From Opitutaceae bacterium UBA2377 (lineage in GTDB: Bacteria; Verrucomicrobiota; Verrucomicrobiia; Opitutales; Opitutaceae): a DNA stretch of 36,241 bases. This document shows, piece after piece, positions 7,266 to 14,716 of this stretch. Location of the stretch: NCBI GenBank assembly GCA_002344205.1, contig DDSZ01000011.1, positions 2,119-38,359 on the forward strand, in the 5' to 3' direction. The position numbers were made by a program, and so were the translations under genes. Each line of letters begins with the position of its first letter. Within the stretch, counting starts at the first letter, position 1. The notes under the pieces are model-generated. The model was given only the letters and a program-made list of their open reading frames with translations, searched no databases and had not been told where the DNA came from.

Positions 7266-8849
7266 TCAGGACGCAGGCTCGCCCAGCAGCTTCACGTTGA
7301 ACAGCCACCAGTCGCGGCCGCGCTTTTCGATGCGGCCGAGCACGGGCTGGTCGGGCTGGAGCTGTTCGAACAACGCCGGCTCGGCCCGGCAGGCGAGGGA
7401 GGTGGCGCGCATCACGCCGGGGATTTCCTCGATCCGCACCCAGATGAGTTTGCGGCTGGGTTGCACTTGGGAAACCACACCCTTCATCGCGTAGCCGCGC
7501 ACGGCGTTGGCGTCGTCCTCGTCGCAGGGCAGGCAGGGCTTGCGGCCGGCGAGCGCGGAGAGCGTGGGCAGCGTGAGGAGCCTCGTCTGCATCGCGGAGG
7601 GTTCGCGATCTTCCGTGTAGGCGAGCAGCAGTTGCGCGGGCGTGGCGTCGTAATCCTTCACGAGCGCGAGCCGGGGGAAACCGCTGGCGCGCGCGGTGGT
7701 GGAAGAAGCCAGCAGGACCGGCGGACCGATCTCGTCAGCGGCGGAGAGGTGGCGCAGGTAGATGCCGGCCTCTTTTTCGCCGGCCGCTTCCAGCCAGGTC
7801 ACGAGTCGGGAGCCGTCATGGAGCTGGACGGTGTCCACGCGGCCGAGCGGATCGCCGAGGTCGAGGCGTTGCGGCAGCAGCCAGCGGGCACCGGCATCGG
7901 GCGAAGCGGAGGCGAGCACGCGGGGCTGGTCATCGGCGGCGGTGAACCACGCGGCGGCGACCCGACCGCCGGCGCTGGCGAGGCGCGGGCCGTTCACGGG
8001 GCAGCCGGGGATTTGCCAGTCGTCGGCGCTGAGCAGGCGCGGCTCCGACCAACGGCGGTTGTTGAAGCGGGCGGTGAAGATGTCGCGGATCTCGCCCTCG
8101 CGGCGGGCACGGTAGGCGACGAGCGCGCTGCCGTCGGGAAAGGCGGTGAGCGTGGTCGGACAGCAGTCGCAGACCGAATCGTCGATCAATAGATCCGGGC
8201 CGTCGCCATCGAGCCAGCGACCGTAGAGCCGCATGGCGGCGGCATCGTTGCCTTTGGCGCGACCGTCGAGCCAGACGGCCAGCACACCGCTGTAGGCGAG
8301 CGGTTGCAGGGCGACGAATTCCACCTTGTCGCTTTCGGCGGTCAGCCGCGCCGGCGTGCTCCAGGTGGCGCCGTCATCCGTGCTCCGGCTGAGCCAAGCC
8401 TGATAACCGCTGCGGTGGTGACCCTGGTGGCCGTGGCCATGATCGGCCGCCGGCGCGGGGTTGTTGACAAACCAGACGGCGGTGAGCCGGCCGTCGGCCT
8501 CGGCGGCGAAGACCGGCGTGTCGGCCCAATTCACAAACCAGTTGGGTCCGGCCGCGATTTCGCGCACTTCACCCCAAGCCGTGGCGGTTGGATCGAATTT
8601 CGCCGCCCGCAGCGCGGTCACACCTTTGCCCTTGGGCTCGAGCCAGCTCAGCCAGAGCGAGCCATCGGCCCCGTGGGTCAGGCCGGGAGCATTGGCACCG
8701 GGGCCGGCGGGAGAGGCGACTGCGGTGTGCTCGACGGCAAATGCGGCCGGGGTGATGGCGGTTTCCGCGTCACCGGAGCCGGCGGCGAGCAAAGGAGCAG
8801 CGATCCCGGCTAAGGCCAGCAAGCGGAGCAGACGGCGCATCATGCGCAC
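7266..8849 (-). CDS. Secreted sialidase-like beta-propeller with CxCC motif and degenerate CusF-like C-terminal domain
   Basis: 527 residues. There is a signal peptide (about 1-23), then a BNR/sialidase-type propeller with an Asp-box (SRSTDDGATWSTP, about 154-166), a His cluster HGHGHQGHH (137-145), VCDCC (C227, C229, C230), the IPGCPVNGP motif and ASGFPRLAL. After a CLPC pair (C439, C442) comes a 75-residue tail (453-527) that aligns with the free CusF-like protein at 9617-10012: VRIEEIPGVM against VRHEEIPGFM. In the tail the ligand His is Ile473, and AMTM reads ATSL, so three of four Cu ligands are gone. No sialidase activity is implied, because the usual Arg triad was not identified. It is a paralogue of the protein at 10529-11881. 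A periplasmic metal-related role is inferred from its neighbours. Confidence 0.85.
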   Translation of the reverse strand: MRMMRRLLRLLALAGIAAPLLAAGSGDAETAITPAAFAVEHTAVASPAGPGANAPGLTHGADGSLWLSWLEPKGKGVTALRAAKFDPTATAWGEVREIAAGPNWFVNWADTPVFAAEADGRLTAVWFVNNPAPAADHGHGHQGHHRSGYQAWLSRSTDDGATWSTPARLTAESDKVEFVALQPLAYSGVLAVWLDGRAKGNDAAAMRLYGRWLDGDGPDLLIDDSVCDCCPTTLTAFPDGSALVAYRARREGEIRDIFTARFNNRRWSEPRLLSADDWQIPGCPVNGPRLASAGGRVAAAWFTAADDQPRVLASASPDAGARWLLPQRLDLGDPLGRVDTVQLHDGSRLVTWLEAAGEKEAGIYLRHLSAADEIGPPVLLASSTTARASGFPRLALVKDYDATPAQLLLAYTEDREPSAMQTRLLTLPTLSALAGRKPCLPCDEDDANAVRGYAMKGVVSQVQPSRKLIWVRIEEIPGVMRATSLACRAEPALFEQLQPDQPVLGRIEKRGRDWWLFNVKLLGEPAS

Positions 8850-8934
8850 ACTCTTGCAGGATTGTCCGTTGAATCAAGGGGCGGTTGAAAACAAACACCC
8901 GACGGATGCGGGGCCGTGATTTGGCCGGAGAAAT

Positions 8935-9591
8935 TCAGCCATGCTTCCACCAGTCGGCCGGGTCGCGTGGGCGTAGGTCGGAAGGGGCGTGGGGCGCAGC
9001 CGGGTGGCCGGTGAGCGGGTAGCGGGCAGGCATGAGCAGGGAGCCGCACCAGCGGCCGATGGCTGCGCCGCCGACATATACCAAAGTCGTAGTGAGGCCG
9101 GTCGGTAGTTGGAAGGCGGTGCGCAGCACCATGGCGATGCCCAGACCAAGTCCGGCCCACAGCGCACCACGGATACCGCCGATGACGGCCCAATAGACGC
9201 CGGTTTGTCCGAAGTCCGGGGCAAAGCGCCACTCGCTCCAAGTCAGGATGCCGAGCGACGCGAAAATCAGGATCACCGGCGCTGCTCCGACTTGGAGGCT
9301 GGCCGGCGCCTTTGCGATGCCCAGCCCGACGGCCACGAGGGTTGAGCAGAGCAAAATGCCTTCGCTGAGCCAGCGTTGGTTTCGCCAACTGCGGGCGACC
9401 GCCAGCAGCACGATGGCGGTCGTCAGCGAAGCGAAGGCGCACAGCCGGCCGACGGGGGAGGGCGGCATGAGCAACGCGGCCAGCAGGATGATGCCGACGG
9501 CCAGCCAAGGCATCACGCCGGGCTGGCCAAGGCTTACACGGATATCACGCCAGCGGCGGCCGGGTTGCGAAAGCCGGGAGGAGGCGTTCAT
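8935..9591 (-). CDS. Polytopic membrane protein of unknown function
   Basis: 218 residues from the ATG at 9591, chosen because the 60 residues that an earlier start would add are Arg/Pro/Ser-rich shadow sequence overlapping the CusF-like gene. About six hydrophobic segments can be seen (starting near PWLAVGIILLAALL, FASLTTAIVLLAVA, GILLCSTLVAVGLGI, PVILIFASLGILTW, AVIGGIRGALWAGLGLGIA and TTTLVYVGGAAIGRW). A short, Pro/His-containing soluble C-terminus follows (HPAAPHAPSDLRPRDPADWW). I recognise no family. It is 25 bp after the CusF-like gene and in the same direction, so it is very probably co-transcribed. It could be the inner-membrane element of the copper-handling run, but nothing in the sequence proves transport. 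Confidence 0.75.
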   Translation of the reverse strand: MNASSRLSQPGRRWRDIRVSLGQPGVMPWLAVGIILLAALLMPPSPVGRLCAFASLTTAIVLLAVARSWRNQRWLSEGILLCSTLVAVGLGIAKAPASLQVGAAPVILIFASLGILTWSEWRFAPDFGQTGVYWAVIGGIRGALWAGLGLGIAMVLRTAFQLPTGLTTTLVYVGGAAIGRWCGSLLMPARYPLTGHPAAPHAPSDLRPRDPADWWKHG

Positions 9592-9616
9592 TTGGCCGGG
9601 TCGTTGTGGGCGGCCG

Positions 9617-10012
9617 CTACGGCTGGCACTGGCAGGTGGAGGCCTTGCGCTTGGTGCCGCCGTCAAGACCGACGGCCCGGGTCGTCGGCGCCGGCTCGGC
9701 GGGCGGCAGCGGTTGGTAGTTTTTGTCGGTGATGACGATGTCCTCAAGGCGCCAGTTGCCGCGGCTGCCATACATGGTGGCGGTGAGAAACGTGCCGGGC
9801 GTGAGCTTCGGCCAGTCGGCTTCGGGCACGGTGAAGGCCATGGTCATGGCCTTCATGAAACCGGGAATCTCCTCGTGCCGGACCATCACGAGCTTGCGCT
9901 CCTCAAGGACGCGGGTGACCTCGCCGCGCAGCGCATGGCCGGTTTCGGCCACCGCGGTAATCGCCGTGCCGAGCATGACGAGGAAGGGAATCAGGTGTTT
10001 TTTTGTGATCAT
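9617..10012 (-). CDS. CusF-like periplasmic copper-binding protein
   Basis: 131 residues from the ATG at 10012. A longer in-frame start would overlap the cytochrome gene, while this one yields a signal peptide (MITKKHLIPFLVMLGTAITAVA). The mature part is a small beta-barrel of the CusF type. The metal motif is VRHEEIPGFMKAMTMAF, with H46, M53, M56 and M58 as likely Cu(I) ligands, and the IPGFM-AMTM spacing of copper-binding relatives is intact. The E. coli CusF tryptophan that stacks on copper is not in this motif. The C-terminus carries an unusual CxC (CQC, 127-129) that could add a second thiol site. It is 20 bp after the cytochrome c gene and 25 bp before the polytopic protein, an operon-like arrangement. 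It probably carries or buffers Cu(I) in the periplasm. Confidence 0.88.
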   Translation of the reverse strand: MITKKHLIPFLVMLGTAITAVAETGHALRGEVTRVLEERKLVMVRHEEIPGFMKAMTMAFTVPEADWPKLTPGTFLTATMYGSRGNWRLEDIVITDKNYQPLPPAEPAPTTRAVGLDGGTKRKASTCQCQP

Positions 10013-10032
10013 GGTAGGAAGGGTGGATGGAT

Positions 10033-10539
10033 TTAGGGTGCACTGGAAATGAGCCGGGACAACTCTTCCATGGTCCACGGGTCGTGACGGGGGTGGCCGG
10101 CGCGGAGCGCCTGCACCTGCGTTGGTGCGACCACATCCGCGCCGTGGCCCCATTCCTGGCGGATGTAGCTGACGACGGCGGCGAGTTCGCGGTCGGAGAG
10201 GAAGTTGCCTTGGGCCGGCATGACTCCGTCAAAAAACTGGCCGTTGACCTCGACGGGGCCTTCCAGCCCGTGCAACGCGATGAGGATGAGGGCGGTGGGA
10301 TCTGCGGCCTGCACAGTGGGCGAGTCCGTCAAGGGAGGGAACAGATTGGGCAAGCCCCGGCCGTCCACCATGTGGCAGCCTGCGCAGATGCGGATATAAG
10401 CGTTCTTGCCCGGATGCGGCGGCGGGACGGCGACTTTTGCCGCCGGATCGGGCCGGCAGCCCGCCAACAGCAACGCGAGCAGCGCGGTCACTGCGGTCCG
10501 CCGCTGCCTGCGTCGTGTGGCTAGAAGCTCAATGGGCAT
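10033..10539 (-). CDS. Lipoprotein c-type cytochrome
   Basis: 168 residues. A basic start and hydrophobic segment end in the lipobox LLAGC (24-28), so the mature protein is lipid-anchored. One heme site is present, CAGCH (52-56), with HMVDGRGLPNLFPPL after it and a likely axial Met in GVMPAQGN (M107), a class I monoheme cytochrome. The start overlaps the end of the upstream propeller gene by 11 bp, implying translational coupling. In this context it may shuttle electrons for a metal redox step (for example Cu(II) to Cu(I)) or simply link to the respiratory chain. The fold is clear; the partner is inference. Confidence 0.9.
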   Translation of the reverse strand: MPIELLATRRRQRRTAVTALLALLLAGCRPDPAAKVAVPPPHPGKNAYIRICAGCHMVDGRGLPNLFPPLTDSPTVQAADPTALILIALHGLEGPVEVNGQFFDGVMPAQGNFLSDRELAAVVSYIRQEWGHGADVVAPTQVQALRAGHPRHDPWTMEELSRLISSAP

Positions 10540-11881
10540 GCTCGTGGCGGCGGTCCTCCTTTAACGCGGAGGAGAAGGGGCCGGTGAAGCCCGCCGCGGG
10601 CTCGGACGGCGCGGGCGGTTGCGAGAGGAGCAGGGTGCGGATGCGGCTCTCTTTGCCTTCCTCGGTGTAGGCGATGACGAGATCGCCGTCCGCGCGGAGC
10701 GCGAGGCGGGGAAAACCGCTGGCGCGGGCCTGCGAGGTTTCGGCGACAAGCCACGGCACCGAGATGAGCCCGGCCGCATCGAAGGTGCGCAGGTAGATGC
10801 CGGCCGCGTTGCCCGAGGACTTGGCTTCGAGCCACGAAGCGGCCGCGGTGTTGTCGGGCAGCATCACGCAATCCACCCGGCCCATGGGCCGGCCGAGATC
10901 AATCGGCAGGGCTTCGCCGAAACGGCGTCCGGCATCGGTGGAAAACTTGCCGCTGACGCGGGAGATGCCGTTGGCGGCGGTGAACCAGACGATGGCCAGC
11001 TCGTTGGCGCGGGCGCTGGCGGCCGGGCCGTTGACGGGACAGGCCGGGATGATCCAACCGTCCGGGTGCAGCACGGCCGGCGCGCCCCATTCCTGTCCGT
11101 CGAAATGCGCGATCCAGTTGTCGCGCACTTCCTCGCGGTTGTGGCCGCGGTAGGAAACGAACAGTCCGTCGCCGGGCAGCACGGCGAGGGTCGTATGGCA
11201 GCAGGTGCACACATCGGGGTCCACGACCCATTCGCGGAGCGTGTTGCCGGCAGCATCCATGAGGCGGGCATCGAGCCGCATCGAGGGCGTGTAGGGGGCG
11301 GCGGGATCACGGGCGGGGCCGTGGCTGTGTTCGGCGTGCGGGTCGCGCGGTGTCCGCGCAGGGCGCGGAGTTCCCGCGGGACGGGGCGGCCGTGCGCTCT
11401 GCAGCCAGACGGCCATGACCCGGCCGCCGCTGAGCGGCGCGAGCGAAACGAACTCGTGCCCGAGGGGCGCGGGTTCGCTCCAAGTGCGGCCGCCATCGCG
11501 GGAGCGAGCCATCCAGCCGGAGTAGCCGCGCTGCCCTTCGGCGCGGCTTTGAAACCATTGCGCCCAGACCTGCCCGTCATCCGCCACCACGAGGGTGCCG
11601 AAGTCCGCCCAATTCTCCAGCAGGAGCGGAGTGCTGACCACCAATCCGGGGACCGACCACTCCCGGCTGCCGGCGGGCAGTGTGGAGAGCCAAATGGCGC
11701 GTTCCCCTTGAAGTAAACCGGGACCGGCAAACATCAGATACACGGTGCCATCCGGCCCGGTGTGGAGCCGGGGCGTGCCGGATACCAACGGGGCGGGGCT
11801 GGCCAGCTCGGTGATGCGGGGCTCGGCCCGGGCCAGCAGGCCCAGGCCGAGCGCGAGGAGGATGATGAGGTAACGTTGCAT
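10529..11881 (-). CDS. Secreted sialidase-like beta-propeller with CxCC motif
   Basis: 450 residues. A signal peptide (MQRYLIILLALGLGLLARA) is followed by a BNR/sialidase-type propeller with an Asp-box (ARSRDGGRTWSEP, about 125-137). It shares a set of motifs with the paralogue at 7266-8849: VCTCC (C225, C227, C228) followed by His229, IPACPVNGP, a DLG-P-GRVD segment and ARASGFPRLAL. A Pro/Arg/His-rich insert (about 163-198, with HAEHSHG) interrupts one blade. It lacks the CusF-like tail and ends in a short His-containing segment. It starts 10 bp after the siderophore-type TonB receptor gene and overlaps the cytochrome c gene, so the three are surely one transcript. Sialidase function is unlikely; the cysteines suggest a metal or redox site. 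Confidence 0.85.
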   Translation of the reverse strand: MQRYLIILLALGLGLLARAEPRITELASPAPLVSGTPRLHTGPDGTVYLMFAGPGLLQGERAIWLSTLPAGSREWSVPGLVVSTPLLLENWADFGTLVVADDGQVWAQWFQSRAEGQRGYSGWMARSRDGGRTWSEPAPLGHEFVSLAPLSGGRVMAVWLQSARPPRPAGTPRPARTPRDPHAEHSHGPARDPAAPYTPSMRLDARLMDAAGNTLREWVVDPDVCTCCHTTLAVLPGDGLFVSYRGHNREEVRDNWIAHFDGQEWGAPAVLHPDGWIIPACPVNGPAASARANELAIVWFTAANGISRVSGKFSTDAGRRFGEALPIDLGRPMGRVDCVMLPDNTAAASWLEAKSSGNAAGIYLRTFDAAGLISVPWLVAETSQARASGFPRLALRADGDLVIAYTEEGKESRIRTLLLSQPPAPSEPAAGFTGPFSSALKEDRRHEHAH

Positions 11882-11891
11882 GGCGCGATCC

Positions 11892-14120
11892 TCAGAAGCG
11901 CGTCCGCACGGACAGCTCCACGTTGCGTGGCTCGCCGAGGCGGGCCATCGTGGAGCCGGCGACCGGCTGATAAACCTCGTCGGTGAGATTGCGGCCGCGC
12001 AGGGTGTAGATGGTCCGGCCGCGGGTGTAGCTCACGCCGGCATCGAGCGTGGTGTAGCCGTCGGTGATGACGGCGTTGTGGATGGTGGCGAAACGGTCGC
12101 CGACGTGGCGCAGGCCGGCGTTGACGGCGAAGCCGGCCGGCAGGCGCTTGTGGACGAAGAGGCCGCCAACCCACTCGGGCACGTTGGTGGGCGTGTTGCC
12201 CGTGCGGTCGATGATGCCGGCGCCGAGGTTTTGGGCGAACTCGCCATACCAGGCATCCGTCCAGGCGGCGTTGAGTTCCACGCGCCAGGTCGGGCTGGGC
12301 AGGAAGGCGACGGCAAACTCGACGCCGCGGGAGTTCTGCGCGCCGATCTGCTGGCTGAGGCGCAGGCCGGTGAGGGGATCAAGCGTCGAACTGAGAATGT
12401 TGTTTTTCTCGATGTCGAAGAGTGCGAGCGTGAAGTCCACGTGGCGGCCGAGGGTGCCCTTGGCCCCGATCTCATACTGGAGGCCGGTTTGGAGCGCGAA
12501 GTCGTTGGAGCTGGCGTTGAATGACACGAGCTGGGTGGTCGGCTCGGCGGCGCGGCTGTAGCTCGCGTAGAGGTTGAGGTCCTTGGTGACGGACCAGACG
12601 AAACCGCCGCGGCCGGTCCACGGGTCGTAGCGCTTGCGGTAGGTGGCGAAGGCCGTCGTGGGCGTGAGGAGGGTGTCGCGCTGGAGGTTGATCTCGTCGC
12701 GGCGGAGGCCGACGATGAGCTTGAGCGAGGCGGTCAGGTCGAGCGCGTTTTCGAGGTAGAGCGCGCCGGTCTGGATGGCGATGCGCGAGCCCTTCTGGAA
12801 GCGGTTGGGATCGCCGGGACCGGTGGTCTGCACGGGGTTGAGCAGGCTGACGCTGAGGTCGGCGGTGGGGTAGTCGGCGGGCGCGCCGCCGCGGGTGAGG
12901 TCGTTGCGCTCGTAGAAGCCGCCGATGAGGAAACGGTTGGTGCGGCCGACGAGCGTGCCCCGGTGGCTGACATCGAACCGGTTGCCGGTGAGGACGTCGT
13001 CGCGGTAGATGTGGACGAAGGAGCGGCGGTCCACGAGTTGGGTGACGGGATTCCAGACGTTGGTCTCGAGGTTGCGCCACTTGAGGAGCTGGGTGGCGGC
13101 GTAGGCCTCGTTGCGCACCTCGAGGTCGGGGCTCAGGCGCAGCTCGGCGCGCAGGCGGGTGAAGGTGTTCTCCGTCTTCGCGTAGTTATCGAGGATGTTG
13201 TAGTTGGTGCGGCGCGCTTCCTCGGCGACGCGGGCATTGATCATGCGGTCGGTGTTGGCGTTGAAGACGCGCACCTCCGGTTGGGCGTTGGCGACGGTCG
13301 TGTTCACGACCGCGTCATAGACGACGGGGTTGCCGAAATAGGACTCGTTCCAGTCTTTGAGGGCCGTGGTGTTGAAGGTGAGCTTGAGCCGCTCCGTGGC
13401 CTGCCAGCCGAGGGCGAGCGCGGCGGCGTCGTAGCGCTGGGCGTTCCCGTCGGCGTAGCCGTTGGTCTCGTTGTGGCTGTAGTCGAAGCGGCTGGTGACG
13501 GCGCCGGTTTTGCCGACAGGCAGCGGTCCGCCCCAACCGAGGCCGAGCCGGTAGCTTGCCCAAGCCCCGATACTGAGGAAGGCCTCGCCGCCGGCGGTGG
13601 CGGCGGGCGCCTTGGAGAGGTAGTTGACGGCACCGCCGATGGCACCTTCGCCGAACATCAGGCCGGCAGGTCCCTTCAGCACCTCGACGCGGTCGAGGAG
13701 GAACGAATCAATTGTGCGCGAGGACTGCGAGGCGGTGTTCTGGCGGATGCCGTCGCGCAGGATGCTGACGCTGTTCGAGCCGAAACCGCGCGTGGAGTAG
13801 GTGGGGATGGAGCCGAACTGGATGCCGCCGGTCATGCCGACGGCGGACTCCACCGCCTCAACGGCGGTGCGCAGGCCGCGCAGTTGCATGACCTCCTGGG
13901 TCACGACGGAGACGGACACGGGGAGGTCGCGGTTGGTCAGGCCGAGCCGCGAGCCCGAGGCGGGCGCGGCGTCGAGCGGCAGGGAGAAGAGTTTCTCCTT
14001 GTCGGCGGTGATCGCGATGGGATCGAGCTCGACGGGTGTGTCGGCGTAATCATCGGCGAAGGTCAGGGCGGCCGTGGCGAGCCCCAAAGTGGCAAGGCGG
14101 AGGGAAGGGAAAAAATTCAT
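11892..14120 (-). CDS. TonB-dependent receptor, siderophore type
   Basis: 742 residues from the ATG at 14120. An upstream start adds 21 basic residues that are not signal-like, whereas MNFFPSLRLATLGLATAALTFADD is. The plug domain (about 55-175) shows DLPVSVSVVTQEVMQLRG, YSTRGFGSNSVSILRDG and LDRVEVLKGPAGLMFGEGAIGG, the pattern of ferric-siderophore receptors (TIGR01783 type). The barrel ends LGEPRNVELSVRTRF with the terminal Phe used for assembly. It has no His-rich loops, unlike the receptor at 4247-6484. By homology the ligand would be an iron chelate. Its position 10 bp before the propeller-cytochrome-CusF run makes a copper chelate (chalkophore-like) a fair alternative. No clear Fur box was seen in 14121-14259. 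Confidence 0.9.
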   Translation of the reverse strand: MNFFPSLRLATLGLATAALTFADDYADTPVELDPIAITADKEKLFSLPLDAAPASGSRLGLTNRDLPVSVSVVTQEVMQLRGLRTAVEAVESAVGMTGGIQFGSIPTYSTRGFGSNSVSILRDGIRQNTASQSSRTIDSFLLDRVEVLKGPAGLMFGEGAIGGAVNYLSKAPAATAGGEAFLSIGAWASYRLGLGWGGPLPVGKTGAVTSRFDYSHNETNGYADGNAQRYDAAALALGWQATERLKLTFNTTALKDWNESYFGNPVVYDAVVNTTVANAQPEVRVFNANTDRMINARVAEEARRTNYNILDNYAKTENTFTRLRAELRLSPDLEVRNEAYAATQLLKWRNLETNVWNPVTQLVDRRSFVHIYRDDVLTGNRFDVSHRGTLVGRTNRFLIGGFYERNDLTRGGAPADYPTADLSVSLLNPVQTTGPGDPNRFQKGSRIAIQTGALYLENALDLTASLKLIVGLRRDEINLQRDTLLTPTTAFATYRKRYDPWTGRGGFVWSVTKDLNLYASYSRAAEPTTQLVSFNASSNDFALQTGLQYEIGAKGTLGRHVDFTLALFDIEKNNILSSTLDPLTGLRLSQQIGAQNSRGVEFAVAFLPSPTWRVELNAAWTDAWYGEFAQNLGAGIIDRTGNTPTNVPEWVGGLFVHKRLPAGFAVNAGLRHVGDRFATIHNAVITDGYTTLDAGVSYTRGRTIYTLRGRNLTDEVYQPVAGSTMARLGEPRNVELSVRTRF

Positions 14121-14259
14121 GATGAGTGTGCAGGTAAAAATCGCGTGTCGGGCGGACCTGCGGCCGCGGGCACGGGTCGCCACAACGGGCGAACAGGGGA
14201 GGAAAGGCCGCGGGCAGAGTTGGCCTGCCGGCGCGGTCCGACGGTTCAGTCGCTGCCGC

Positions 14260-14667
14260 TCAGCAGCGTGGGGGCGGCACCGGCACCGGATCGGTGCGGG
14301 TGAGGCCGGAGTCGTGGGCGACTCCCGGCCAGGCGAACGCCGGGGCGTTCATCAGAAATTCCTCGGAGGTTTGCAGGGCCAGCAGCACGCGCTCGTGGCT
14401 GCGCTCGACCTGCTGCGCCGGGGTGTTCGCTTTCACATCATCCACGACGGCGCAAAAATAACAACTGCCGGAACCGTCGAAGGTCTTTTGCACGGCCTGG
14501 GTGAAGCTCATGATCTGCGAGTAGTCGCGGATCATCTTGCCCCAGGCAAAGACCTGCACCGCGTCCCACATCGCTCCGTTGGCGCAGAGCCACGCGAGGC
14601 AGAGGGTGAGGACTTTGAAACGACGGTGCACAGGCGGACAATCGGGACGAAGATTTGCGAAAGGCAA
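14260..14667 (-). CDS. Small membrane-anchored protein with CxxC motif
   Basis: 135 residues. One hydrophobic segment (about 19-42, VLTLCLAWLCANGAMWDAVQVFAW) probably anchors it, with the rest periplasmic. Conserved-looking features are WDAVQVFAWGKMI, then FDGSGSCYFCAVVDD with a CxxC pair, and a Pro-rich C-terminus ending in Cys. I do not know a named family. Small proteins of this build (helix, aromatic patch, FDG, CxxC) seem to accompany TonB receptor genes in Verrucomicrobia; that is recollection, not a search result. It is upstream of the siderophore-type receptor with 139 bp between and could share its regulation. The CxxC suggests thiol redox or metal binding. Confidence 0.7.
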   Translation of the reverse strand: MPFANLRPDCPPVHRRFKVLTLCLAWLCANGAMWDAVQVFAWGKMIRDYSQIMSFTQAVQKTFDGSGSCYFCAVVDDVKANTPAQQVERSHERVLLALQTSEEFLMNAPAFAWPGVAHDSGLTRTDPVPVPPPRC

Positions 14668-14716
14668 AACGAAACGCGCCGGGCCATCCGGTTATTAGCG
14701 TGCTCCGAAGCCGCGA

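Noticed and set aside
8865..8876. TTGAATCAA upstream of the propeller gene as an FNR box
   Set aside because: The half-sites lack the 4-nt spacer needed by FNR/CRP dimers.
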